This document shows, one piece after another, positions 1 to 8,254 of a stretch of DNA of 64,000 bases. The number at the start of each line of letters is the position of its first letter. Positions within the stretch are counted from its first letter, which is position 1. This DNA is from Rufibacter sediminis (GTDB taxonomy: Bacteria; Bacteroidota; Bacteroidia; Cytophagales; Hymenobacteraceae). A model generated the notes under the pieces. It ran no database searches. It was not told the origin of the DNA and saw only the letters and a program-made list of their open reading frames with translations. The stretch spans positions 1 to 64,000 of the forward strand of contig NZ_JACOAF010000033.1 in NCBI RefSeq assembly GCF_014269285.1. Reading direction: 5' to 3'. The translations under genes and the position numbers were made by a program.

Positions 1-415
1 GAGCGTCAGCGAGTTTCTTTTCTTCATGATTCTTTTGGTTACTTTTCTCATCCAGGAGAAAAGTGACAAACGCGGGCAGACCGCGACTGCAACCCCAAGG
101 CTTGGCAAGACGGAAGTGAAGAGTAAAGACGGATAGCAAACCGGAAAAGCAGTCATGGTCGTTGGTGAAAACACCAACAACGGCGAGAAAGCCCCATAGA
201 GTAGTTTTGAGGCTAACGCCTCACTGAAGTTGCAAACTTCAGCTCATTGTAGGTCCAAGTTGGAAACTTGAACCAGCTATATTTTTAGAAATCAATGGCC
301 CTACTTTCAAAGGGGGAATCCCTGCTTAGGAGAAGCTAACCTGATTATTGGTGAGAACGCTAACAACACCGAGCACGGCAGGCACGGCTACCCGCTGAAC
401 AGCTAAAGACACGAA
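1..415. other. Gene-free left edge made of small hairpins
   Basis: I see no coding region here. The stretch is a patchwork of short inverted repeats: GTTACTTTTCTC pairing with GAGAAAAGTGAC near 38-68, GTTGGTG with CACCAAC near 161-180, GAGGC with GCCTC at 209-222, CTGAAGT with ACTTCAG at 224-242, and CAAGT with ACTTG at 256-270. Arms of 5-12 nt around loops of about 4-6 nt recur in the repeat cluster at 61.3 kb. It looks like REP-type repeat debris rather than a regulatory leader. Confidence 0.5.
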
Positions 416-416
416 A

Positions 417-447
417 GAAAGACAGCAGAAAATTCCCGCTGCCTTTC
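417..447 (-). terminator. Probable terminator of the efflux/ACP operon
   Basis: GAAAGACAGC and GCTGCCTTTC form an imperfect stem just downstream of the ACP-like gene. On the minus strand the second arm runs into a pyrimidine-rich CTTTCTTTC stretch. Position and shape fit an intrinsic terminator, although the stem has a mismatch and the U-tract is interrupted. Confidence 0.4.
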
Positions 448-479
448 GAAGTAAAAAATGAGCAATTTAAGAAAAGAGC

Positions 480-737
480 TTAGCTCGCCTGGCGCATGGT
501 GTGCGTAGACACGTAGTCCACGAAATCACCCACGGTATTCAGCGGCACTTCATCGGGGATCACAATCTTAAAGTTCTTCTCCAACTCAAGAATGATATCG
601 ACGACGTCAACGGTGTCAAACCCAAACTCTTTGCTGAGGTCAGCGGAGACGCGGAGACGCGACGGCTTGATCTCCTTGGTTTTGCTGATGATTTTAACGA
701 CTTGCCGGGTAACAGAGGGAGTATGTGCAGTAATCAT
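480..737 (-). CDS. Acyl carrier protein-like protein lacking the usual attachment serine
   Basis: This 85-residue protein has the size and helical pattern of an acyl carrier protein, including the acidic recognition helix (DVVDIILELEKNF) and a following IPDE segment. In functional ACPs the 4'-phosphopantetheine is attached to the serine of a D-S-L motif. Here the equivalent place reads GFDTVD, with threonine encoded by ACC. The gene follows the RND pump with a 34-nt gap on the same strand, so it is probably the last gene of the efflux operon as far as the window shows. It may be a non-canonical carrier, a threonine-modified carrier or a structural paralogue. The fold assignment is fairly secure; activity as a carrier is uncertain. 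Confidence 0.75.
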   Translation of the reverse strand: MITAHTPSVTRQVVKIISKTKEIKPSRLRVSADLSKEFGFDTVDVVDIILELEKNFKIVIPDEVPLNTVGDFVDYVSTHTMRQAS

Positions 738-771
738 ATAATAGAAGTTAAAGGGTCCTTATTCAAACAAA

Positions 772-3700
772 TCAGCCTACCAGCACCGCCTGTTCTTTGC
801 GGCGCTTGGGGAGTACCCGATTCTTAATTTTTTCATTGATCAGGTACATCATAGGCACTACCAACAGGGTAAGGAACGTAGCAAAACTTAGTCCAAAAAT
901 GATGGTCCAAGCCAGGGGTCCCCAGAACGTCACGTTCTCGCCGCCCAGGAAAAAGTGCGGATCGAACTCCGTAAAGAGGGTGAAAAAGTTGAAGTTCAAA
1001 CCGATGGCCAGCGGAATTAACCCCAGAATGGTAGCGGTGGCGGTCAGCATCACCGGACTCAAACGCGTTTTACCGGCCATCACAATCGCTTCTTTCAGTT
1101 CCATTCCTTCGCCCATCAACACATCTGTGAATTCAACCAGCAAAATCCCGTTCTTCACCACTATCCCCGCCAAAGCAATGATCCCTATCCCGGTCATCAC
1201 AATGGACATGTCCATATTGAAGACAGAGAAACCCAGCAATACCCCTATCACCGAGAAGATAACTTCTGATAAAATTATCAGGGATTTTGAAACGGAGTTA
1301 AACTGCGTCACTAACACCAAGAAAATCAAACCCATAGAGGCGATACCGGCCAGCGACAGAAAATCCATGGTCTCTTTCTGGTCTTCCTGCTCCCCGCCCA
1401 TTCTGATCTCGTAGCCCTCAGGCGTAGGAAAACGGTCCAGCGCCGTCTGGATATTGCCTACCACTTCGTTGGGGTTAAAGCCGCCCAACACGTTGGAGGA
1501 AAGCGTGATCACCCGCTTCAGGTTCTTGCGTTTAATGCCGCCGTAGGTGGTGGAGTATTTGATGCTGGCGACCGCCGAAACCGGCACCTGCCGCACCGCA
1601 CCCGAAGGATCCCGGAAGGTGAGTACCATGCCCATGAGCTGGTCAATGTTCTTGCGGTACTGCTCGGCTAACCTGATCTGGATAGGGTATTCGTCCTCAT
1701 CGCGCTTGAACTTGGAAGCCTCTTTCCCGAAGATGGCCGTCCGGAGCTCAGAACCGATCTGGGCGGTACTCAGCCCCTCGCGGTTGGCGCGTACGCGGTC
1801 AATCTCCACGGTGATCTCGGGGTTCTTGTCTTCCAGATCGGTGCGGAGGTCTTCCACGCCGGCAATCTGCGCCGAGTCCAGGTAGCGCTGCACGTTCTTG
1901 GAGACCTGAATGAGTCCGGCAAAATCCTCACCGGCAATCTCCACCACAATGGGTTTGCCTACCGGCGGACCGTTCTGCTCCTGCTCCACGGTGATCTCCG
2001 CGCCCGGAATTCCCTTCACCGCCTCGCGGATTTGGTCCAGGTAGTTGGCGGTGCTCACCCCCGGCTGGCGGTATTGGTACTCCACAAATGCCACCGTCAC
2101 CCGGCCTTTGTTAGACTCGGCCTGCCTGCTCCCAGATTGCGGGTCACCGGCCCCTACGGCCACGTTGGAGATCACCGATTCCACGTTGGGGTTCTTGTCT
2201 CCCACCACTCTGAATACCCGCCGTTCCACCACCTTGGTGATAGAATCCGTCACCGACTGGTCCGTTCCTACGGGCATGGTGATGTAGGTGTAGATGAAGT
2301 TAGGATCACCCTGCGGGAAGAACACCACCTTAGGAGCCCTCAGGCCCGTCACAATGAAGGATACGAACAGAAGCGCCACCACAAACCCCACCACCTTGTA
2401 AGGCCGACGGCCCACCAGCATCCACCGGAGCAGACGCTCATAGCGGGTCATGAAAGCGGGCAAGGCGCGGGTCTGGAACTTATTAATCCAGCCGGTGAAG
2501 ACAAACTTGTTCAGGGCTACAAACGCCATGAGCACCACCACCAGGCTGCCAATTCCTATCCAACCGAAGGCAAAACTTAGCAAAGCCAAACCACCCATGA
2601 TGAGCATAGACAACCGGAAGTTTTTCCGCTCTTTCTCCGGATTATGGCCTCTTTTCATAAAAGACACCGCAAACACCGGGTTGATGATAAACGCCACCAC
2701 CAATGAGGCCATCAGGGTTAGGATAAGCGTAATGGGCAGGTAGAACATAAACTCCCCCACAATGCCGGGCCAGAACGCCAGCGGCAGAAACGGAGCCACC
2801 GTGGTGAGCGTACCGGCCAACACCGGCAGGAAGACCTCGCCCGCCGCCATTTTCGCGGATTTGGCAATGTTCCAGTTGGTCTCATGGAAGATCCGGTGCG
2901 TGTTTTCAATCACCACAATGGCGTCATCCACCACAATGCCCAGGGCCAGCAGGAAAGAGAACAGCACGATCATGTTCAAGGAAAAACCAATCATGGGCAT
3001 GATCAGGAAAGCGATAAACATAGAAATCGGCACCGACAGCCCCACAAACAAGGCATTGGTGGTGCCCATGAAGAACATCAGAATCAAAGTCACCAGAATA
3101 AACCCGATGATGATGGTGTTGATGAGGTCATTCAAGGTGTGGCGCGTACTGGTAGACTGGTCACCGGTCACGGTAATTTTGAGGCTTTCGGGCAGCGTGG
3201 TGCCGTGGGCCTCGTCAATGATGGCGTTGATCTTGTCTGAGGCCTCAATCAGGTTTTCGCCGCTGCGCTTCACCACGTTAAGGGTAATCACCGGCTCATT
3301 GTCCAGGCGGGCGAAGCTCTCGCGCTCTTCAAAGGTATCGGTGACCTGCGCGATGTCTCTTAGATAAATGTTACCGCCGTTCAGAGATTTGATCACAATA
3401 TCCCCGATGATGGTCGGATCGGTGTACTGGCCCACCACGCGCACGGCCCGTTTCATGTCGCCCACGCGCACCGTACCGCCCGAGATGGTCATGTTCTCCG
3501 TAGCGATGGCCCGCTCCACGTCGCCAAACGTCACGCCGGCCACCTGCATCTTGTACATGTCCATGTTCACCTGCACCTCCTGCTCCAGCGCTCCCACAAT
3601 ATCCACGCGGGTGATCTCCGGGAGCGTTTCAATGCGGTCCTGCAGGTCCTCGGCAAACTGCTTCAGTTTCTCGGCGCTGAAATTTCCCGAGAGGTTCACG

Positions 3701-4149
3701 TACATGATGGGCATCTCAGAAAAGCTGATTTCCTGCACGTTGGGTGCCTGATCCAGATCAGTAGGCAGATCGGTTTGGGCTTTGTCCACGGCGTCCTTCA
3801 CGCGCTGCTTGCCTACTTCCACCTCCACATCGGTGTTGAACTCCACGTTGATCATCGCGAAGTCCTGCATGGAGGTGGAGGTCACCCGTTTCACCCCGTT
3901 CAGCGATTTGATCTGCTTTTCAATGGGGCGCGTGACCAGGTTCTCCATATCCGACGGCGAGGTGCCGGGGTACACCGTGGTCACGATCATGGTGGGGATC
4001 ACGATGTCCGGGAAGTTCTCTTTCTGTAGCCGGTTGTAGGCCAGAATACCCGCCAAAGTGAGAATGAGCACGATGAAGTAGATACTGGTGCGGTTGTCAA
4101 TGGCCCAGCTGGTGGGCTTGAATTCCTTGCTGTTATTTGATTGTTCCAT
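772..4149 (-). CDS. RND-family efflux pump, inner-membrane permease
   Basis: The 1125-residue protein is a proton-driven RND transporter that would export substrates across the envelope with the adjacent adaptor and TolC-like channel. It has the RND layout: one N-terminal membrane helix (about residues 20-37), a large periplasmic domain, helices 2-6, a second periplasmic domain and the C-terminal helices. The helix-4 relay region reads LGIVVDDAIVVIEN, typical of the AcrB/CusA group. An extra hydrophobic segment lies near residues 515-545 between the two halves. Gene order tolC-adaptor-pump-ACP on the minus strand, with a 66-nt gap before the pump, indicates an operon. Drug versus lipid or metal substrate cannot be told; the following ACP-like gene makes a lipid-linked role conceivable but unproven. 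Confidence 0.93.
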   Translation of the reverse strand: MEQSNNSKEFKPTSWAIDNRTSIYFIVLILTLAGILAYNRLQKENFPDIVIPTMIVTTVYPGTSPSDMENLVTRPIEKQIKSLNGVKRVTSTSMQDFAMINVEFNTDVEVEVGKQRVKDAVDKAQTDLPTDLDQAPNVQEISFSEMPIMYVNLSGNFSAEKLKQFAEDLQDRIETLPEITRVDIVGALEQEVQVNMDMYKMQVAGVTFGDVERAIATENMTISGGTVRVGDMKRAVRVVGQYTDPTIIGDIVIKSLNGGNIYLRDIAQVTDTFEERESFARLDNEPVITLNVVKRSGENLIEASDKINAIIDEAHGTTLPESLKITVTGDQSTSTRHTLNDLINTIIIGFILVTLILMFFMGTTNALFVGLSVPISMFIAFLIMPMIGFSLNMIVLFSFLLALGIVVDDAIVVIENTHRIFHETNWNIAKSAKMAAGEVFLPVLAGTLTTVAPFLPLAFWPGIVGEFMFYLPITLILTLMASLVVAFIINPVFAVSFMKRGHNPEKERKNFRLSMLIMGGLALLSFAFGWIGIGSLVVVLMAFVALNKFVFTGWINKFQTRALPAFMTRYERLLRWMLVGRRPYKVVGFVVALLFVSFIVTGLRAPKVVFFPQGDPNFIYTYITMPVGTDQSVTDSITKVVERRVFRVVGDKNPNVESVISNVAVGAGDPQSGSRQAESNKGRVTVAFVEYQYRQPGVSTANYLDQIREAVKGIPGAEITVEQEQNGPPVGKPIVVEIAGEDFAGLIQVSKNVQRYLDSAQIAGVEDLRTDLEDKNPEITVEIDRVRANREGLSTAQIGSELRTAIFGKEASKFKRDEDEYPIQIRLAEQYRKNIDQLMGMVLTFRDPSGAVRQVPVSAVASIKYSTTYGGIKRKNLKRVITLSSNVLGGFNPNEVVGNIQTALDRFPTPEGYEIRMGGEQEDQKETMDFLSLAGIASMGLIFLVLVTQFNSVSKSLIILSEVIFSVIGVLLGFSVFNMDMSIVMTGIGIIALAGIVVKNGILLVEFTDVLMGEGMELKEAIVMAGKTRLSPVMLTATATILGLIPLAIGLNFNFFTLFTEFDPHFFLGGENVTFWGPLAWTIIFGLSFATFLTLLVVPMMYLINEKIKNRVLPKRRKEQAVLVG

Positions 4150-4187
4150 TTGGCTGGATATTTGGGAAGCCCTGTTGCCGGGAAGAC

Positions 4188-4223
4188 GTTTTAGGGCTTC
4201 TTTTTGAAAAACTGCTTAGAAAC
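4188..4223. repeat. P36 palindrome, copy 1
   Basis: Arms GTTTTAGGGCTT and TGCTTAGAAAC. It lies between the pump and the adaptor gene and contains the adaptor's stop codon on the minus strand. Confidence 0.75.
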
Positions 4224-5346
4224 TCACCGGCTGGCCTTCGTTCAGGTTCTGCGCGCCGGCCTTAATCACTTGATCGTTGGCATTGAGCCCAGTCAGAACT
4301 TCCACTTTGCCGCCGTAAGCCGTACCCGTGCTGATGTTCCGTTTCACCGCCACGCGCTGGCTGCCTTTCTGCTCCACCACGTACACGAAGTTACCTTGCT
4401 CGTCTTTCTGCACGATGTCCAGCGGCAGGGTGAGGGCGTTCTCCTTGGCGTAGTCCTGGATGCGCACCACTGCCACCATGTTAGGCCGTAAGTTCACTTT
4501 GCCCTGTTCAGAAGGCTTCACGCCCAGTTCCACCGTAAAGGCCCGGTTAGACGGATTGATGTTGCTGCCTACCACCCGCACCGTGGTCATGATCTCCTGG
4601 TTCAGATCCGGGAAGAGCACCAGGGCATCATCGCCTTTTTTGATTTTGCTGGCGTAGGCTTCGGATACCTCGGCCACAATCTTGCCGCTGCTGGCGTTCA
4701 CTAACCGGATGATCCCCATACCGGGCGCGACCGCTTCCCCGGATTTAGGCACCACCTGATCCACCTCACCCGAGATAGGCGCTTTCACCGTGTACTGGGC
4801 CCGGGCAGCCTGCATGGCGGCCAACTGACGCTCCAGGCTCTCCACGTTGTTTTTGGCGGTCAGAAACTGGATTTCGGTACCGATTTTCTGGTCCCAGAGG
4901 TTCTTCTGCTTCTGGTACACCGTGCGGGCCAAATCCAGGTTAGGCCGAAGGGCGGCAATCTGCTGGTCCAGCGGGCCGGGGTCAATGGTGGCGAGCGTCT
5001 GCCCGCGGCTCACGCGGTTACCGGGGTCTACCCGCAGACTGGTCAATACGCCCGGCACCTTGGGGCTTACCATCACGTTCTGGTCGAAGTCTACGCGGCC
5101 CTGCACTTCCAGGTAATGGCGAAAGGTTTCGGGCTGTACGCTCATCACGGAGACGGGCACCGCGGTCACTTTAGGCGCCGGGCCTTTGCCTTCTTTCTGC
5201 AGCTCGGTTTCTAGTTGGGTGATTTGGGTGGTCAGCTCGGCCTGCTGTTTTTTCAGCTCGGCTAACTGGGTGGCTTTGTCTTTTTCGGCGCAGCCAGAGG
5301 CCATCATCGCCATGGAAATAAAGCCGGTGAGGAGATAGATTTTCAT
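4216..5346 (-). CDS. RND efflux periplasmic adaptor (HlyD/AcrA family lipoprotein)
   Basis: This membrane-fusion protein would bridge the RND pump and the outer-membrane channel. I start it at 5346, giving about 376 residues, because that yields a lipoprotein signal (MKIYLLTGFISMAMMASGC) with a lipobox cysteine at residue 19; an ATG eight codons upstream at 5370 is also possible. After an N-terminal coiled coil (KQQAELTTQITQLETELQ) come the biotinyl-lipoyl-like halves (VSPKVPGVLTSLRVDPGNRV and APISGEVDQVVPKSGEAV) flanking a helical hairpin, then beta-barrel and membrane-proximal domains. The tolC-like gene lies 8-32 nt upstream depending on start. The TAA stop falls inside a P36 palindrome at 4188-4223, so the repeat supplies the gene's end. 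Confidence 0.93.
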   Translation of the reverse strand: MKIYLLTGFISMAMMASGCAEKDKATQLAELKKQQAELTTQITQLETELQKEGKGPAPKVTAVPVSVMSVQPETFRHYLEVQGRVDFDQNVMVSPKVPGVLTSLRVDPGNRVSRGQTLATIDPGPLDQQIAALRPNLDLARTVYQKQKNLWDQKIGTEIQFLTAKNNVESLERQLAAMQAARAQYTVKAPISGEVDQVVPKSGEAVAPGMGIIRLVNASSGKIVAEVSEAYASKIKKGDDALVLFPDLNQEIMTTVRVVGSNINPSNRAFTVELGVKPSEQGKVNLRPNMVAVVRIQDYAKENALTLPLDIVQKDEQGNFVYVVEQKGSQRVAVKRNISTGTAYGGKVEVLTGLNANDQVIKAGAQNLNEGQPVSF

Positions 5347-5378
5347 AGAAGATACAAATGAGAGGTTCATGGGTCAGA

Positions 5379-6857
5379 TTATTTCAGGAGTAAGGCACCC
5401 GTGGCGCGGTCGGCGTCTACCTGGGCGATTAAAGCGTCATAGAGGGCACTGTAGTAGCTGGTCTGGGCGGCCCGCAGGTCGGTCTCGGCGGTGATCACTT
5501 CCAGGTTGGAGCCTACGCCCTGCTGGTACTTGATGCGCGACACCCGGGCAATCTCCTCGGCCAGTTCCAGGTTCTGGCGCTGGGCCCGCAGCACGCTCAA
5601 GGTGTTTTCCACGGTGACATCGGACTGGCGCAGTTCCAGATCAATGGATTGCTGGAGCTGTTCAAAGCCCAGTTTCACGTTTTCGAGCTGAATGCGGGAT
5701 TGCTGCACCTGGTAGCTTTTGCGAAGACCGTCAAAGATGGGCACCTGCAAACTCACGCCCACCACGCCAAAGTCAAACCAATTGCGTGTAGTGGTGTTGT
5801 TAGCACCCGCTTTCACATCCAAAAGCTTTCCGGCGGAGTTCCCCACGCCGTTGTAGCCGTAGTTCGCGTTCAGCAACAGCCGCGGCCAGTACCCAGATTT
5901 GATGTTGCGCTGCTGCAGGAGGGCCAGATCACGCTGCGTTTCCAGAATGGAATATTCAATGCGGTTGGCGTATTCAAAGCCGCTGTAATTGATCCGGGGT
6001 TTGGCATTGGCCAGGCTGCTTTCGTTGAGCTGATCGGTGAGCAGGATGGGTTGGGTCTGCGGAAAGCCCATCTGGAACTTCAGCAACTGCTCGCCTAACG
6101 CCAACAAACGCTGGGCTTTGTCGCGGTCAATCTTCAGGTTGTTGTAGCTTACCTTGAGGCGGTCTACGTCCAGTTTCTCCACGAAGCCATTGGTGTTCAT
6201 GACCGTGGTCTGGCGTAGCAGCGTGTCCAGGCGGGCGAGGTTCTGGTCCAGCAACTTGATCTGCTCTCCGGCCACCAGCACGCTGTAGTAGGCCTTGCTC
6301 ACCTGCTCGGCCACTTCAATCTCGCCTTGTTGGGTGCTCTTCTTAGACAGCTGGGTATAGGTAGAGGCAGCCCGCAAGCCAATGAGGTACGAGCCGTCAA
6401 AGAGCAGTTGCGAAGCCGAGAGAGCAGCGGCACCGGTCCAGGGCTGCACGAAGGTGATGGCCTGCGGACCCGACATTCCTTCCGGCACGGTGTAGGTGGG
6501 CGTGAGCACGATGTCTTTTCCCGAGCTAAGTTGCTGCGGTGTGATGGTGAAGCTGTTTAACTGCCCGCCTCCGCCAAACGCACTGAAATCCACAATGGAT
6601 TTTTGCTGGATAAAGTTGTTGCTGATGTCTACGCCGGCATTTACCTGCGGCAACCCGATGGCCCGCACCTCTCCCACTTTGGCTTTGTCAATCTGTTCCT
6701 GGTTGCGCAGCGTCTTCAGGTTAGGGCGGTTCTGGAGCGCGTACTGAATGGCCTGTGGCAGTGAAAACGCCTGCTCCTGCGCCGTGACGGGGTTAGGAGA
6801 AAGCAAAGAGAGCAGCCAGCCTAGCAGAAGCCAACTGACGGAGATGCGCTTTTTCAT
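5379..6857 (-). CDS. TolC-family outer-membrane efflux channel
   Basis: The 492-residue protein forms the outer-membrane/periplasmic tunnel of the tripartite efflux system. It starts with a Sec signal peptide (residues 1 to about 26, ending VTAQ) and has the duplicated TolC architecture: long amphipathic helices such as IRYA-like N-terminal repeats (SLPQAIQYALQNRPNLKTLRNQEQIDKAK is spread over residues 32-60) and a second copy from about residue 290 ending in QVDADRATGALLLK. Its stop is 8 nt before the longer adaptor start, so the two are co-transcribed. It is the first intact gene of the operon. A broken reading frame ends only 3 nt upstream, so the operon may once have begun with another gene. 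Confidence 0.93.
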   Translation of the reverse strand: MKKRISVSWLLLGWLLSLLSPNPVTAQEQAFSLPQAIQYALQNRPNLKTLRNQEQIDKAKVGEVRAIGLPQVNAGVDISNNFIQQKSIVDFSAFGGGGQLNSFTITPQQLSSGKDIVLTPTYTVPEGMSGPQAITFVQPWTGAAALSASQLLFDGSYLIGLRAASTYTQLSKKSTQQGEIEVAEQVSKAYYSVLVAGEQIKLLDQNLARLDTLLRQTTVMNTNGFVEKLDVDRLKVSYNNLKIDRDKAQRLLALGEQLLKFQMGFPQTQPILLTDQLNESSLANAKPRINYSGFEYANRIEYSILETQRDLALLQQRNIKSGYWPRLLLNANYGYNGVGNSAGKLLDVKAGANNTTTRNWFDFGVVGVSLQVPIFDGLRKSYQVQQSRIQLENVKLGFEQLQQSIDLELRQSDVTVENTLSVLRAQRQNLELAEEIARVSRIKYQQGVGSNLEVITAETDLRAAQTSYYSALYDALIAQVDADRATGALLLK

Positions 6858-6860
6858 ACG

Positions 6861-7085
6861 TTATTCTTCTTCAATAATCTGTTTAAAATGGTTGATCAAC
6901 TTATATCCACTGAGCGGACCGGCCCCGGCATGAAATGCTCCAGCCAGGCGATTCTGTACTTTCTGCAGGTTTAATTGGGGGAAGGCTAGATCCTGGAGTT
7001 ACTCCAGCTCCATCTCGGACAACCGCAGGCGCGTCAGCATCTCCACGCCCGGAACTGCCCGAACGTGTTTCTCTTTGAAGCCTCG
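6861..7085 (-). pseudogene. Broken reading frame upstream of the tolC-like gene
   Basis: Reading the minus strand from 7085 gives a protein-like frame (segments HVRAVPGVEMLTRLRL, then after a TAA at 6999-7001 LQDLAFPQLNLQKV and GYKLINHFKQIIEEE) that ends with a stop at 6861-6863, three nucleotides before the tolC-like ATG. Third-position GC bias matches the neighbouring genes on both sides of the internal stop, and there is no usable start codon after it. This fits the decayed 3' end of a former first operon gene. I do not recognise the family. A chance open frame cannot be excluded. Confidence 0.35.
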
Positions 7086-7224
7086 TTAAATGTGTTCTTT
7101 GGTCTGTTTTAGAAAGAAATGGTTCTTTTGCTCATTTAAAAGCAGGGGCATCCCAGGAAAGCCTGGTGGGCAATCCTCTGGAGAAGGAAGAGCAAGGGAG
7201 CAGTGACCAGTGGTGCTGGCTTCT

Positions 7225-7260
7225 GTTTTGGACTTAGTTTAGGGAAATCAGGCCTAAAAC
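7225..7260. repeat. P36 palindrome, copy 2
   Basis: Degenerate left arm GTTTTGGACTTA, good right arm CAGGCCTAAAAC. It lies in the gene-free stretch 7086-7510, which otherwise holds only the inverted repeat at 7376-7463. Confidence 0.6.
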
Positions 7261-7375
7261 GCAGGAGAGGGGTACCGTCGCTCCTTTGATTTCGTCCGTT
7301 TTCTCTTGTCTGAATTAGGCTACGTTTTTCATCTGCTTAACTCAAGTTGGAATGTGATCAAGACGTTAAAAACCA

Positions 7376-7463
7376 ACCCACCCCTACCCCTCCGAGGAGG
7401 GGAATCCTCAGCAGTGTTTTTATAAGATTCTGTATTCCCCTCCTTTGAGGGGTAGGGTTGGGT
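7376..7463. repeat. Inverted repeat with 30-nt arms (CCCCTACCCCTCC type)
   Basis: The left arm (7376-7405, beginning ACCCACCCCTACCCCTCC) and the right arm (7434-7463, ending GAGGGGTAGGGTTGGGT) are near-perfect reverse complements separated by 28 nt. Related solitary pieces occur at about 300-320 and 19711-19740 (CCCCCTACCCCCTTCAAAGG). This points to a small dispersed non-coding element. Confidence 0.65.
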
Positions 7464-7510
7464 AAATGAGGGCTACATATCTACCACTTGTCCAAACACT
7501 TAAGCACCTA

Positions 7511-8254
7511 CTAGATCCCGAGGACGGATTTCAGCTTGGGATAACCGGTTTTGCTGAGTGGGATGCGGGTGCCATTGCGGAGCAGAGCTACGTGGGTTTC
7601 CTTTTCCAGCGGTTCAATGCGGGTGAGCTGGTCCAGGGCCAGAATGTACGAGCGATGCACCCGCACAAACTTGCTGCTCTCCAAAGTCTTCTCGTAGTAC
7701 CCCATGGTCTTCTTTTTCAGGAAGCAGCCGTAGGCGGTATGAATTTTCACGTAGTCATCATAGGCTTCCAGGTACTGGATGTCGTGCACGGGAATGATCC
7801 GGATGTCGTTGTTCACCTTCACCACAATGCGTACCTGCTCCTCGGGTTGTTTGGCGGTGACTTCCTCCAGCACCTTCACGGCGGCTTCCTGGGCGGGCTG
7901 CTGCTGTTTTTGGCGCCATTTCTTTAAAGCGGCATCAAAACGCTCCTGGGTGAACGGCTTGAGCAGGTAATCCACGGCGTTGGTCTCGAAGGCCTTGATG
8001 GCGTACTCGTCAAACGCGGTGGTGAAAATCACGCTGGGCACCGCCTCCACCAGTTCCAGCATCTCAAACCCGTTGATTTTGGGCATCTGGATGTCCAGGA
8101 ATACCAGCTCGGGCTGATGCTGAAGAATGGCTTTCACGCCCTCAAACCCGTTATTGCACTCCTGCACCATCTCCATGTCTGGGTAGTTTTGCAGGTATTC
8201 GCAGACAATGCTGCGGGCCAAAGGTTCGTCGTCAATTACCAGGCACTTGATCAT
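7511..8254 (-). CDS. LytTR-family response regulator
   Basis: The 247-residue protein has an N-terminal receiver domain (acidic pair at VIDDEP, phospho-acceptor Asp in VFLDIQMP near residue 55, Thr in IFTTAFDEYA, Lys in LLKPF) and a C-terminal LytTR DNA-binding domain from about residue 140 (NNDIRIIPVHDIQYLEAYDDYVKIHT; VRVHRSYILALDQLTRIE). It would be phosphorylated by the kinase encoded just upstream; the two genes overlap by 4 nt (ATGA), which indicates translational coupling. Paired direct repeats upstream of the first gene of this operon (10243-10278) resemble LytTR binding sites, suggesting autoregulation. The regulon beyond this operon cannot be read from the window. Confidence 0.93.
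   Translation of the reverse strand: MIKCLVIDDEPLARSIVCEYLQNYPDMEMVQECNNGFEGVKAILQHQPELVFLDIQMPKINGFEMLELVEAVPSVIFTTAFDEYAIKAFETNAVDYLLKPFTQERFDAALKKWRQKQQQPAQEAAVKVLEEVTAKQPEEQVRIVVKVNNDIRIIPVHDIQYLEAYDDYVKIHTAYGCFLKKKTMGYYEKTLESSKFVRVHRSYILALDQLTRIEPLEKETHVALLRNGTRIPLSKTGYPKLKSVLGI

Noticed and set aside
2032-2580. 182-codon plus-strand frame rich in His and Pro within the RND pump
   Set aside because: Antisense shadow of a well-conserved gene with low-complexity translation.
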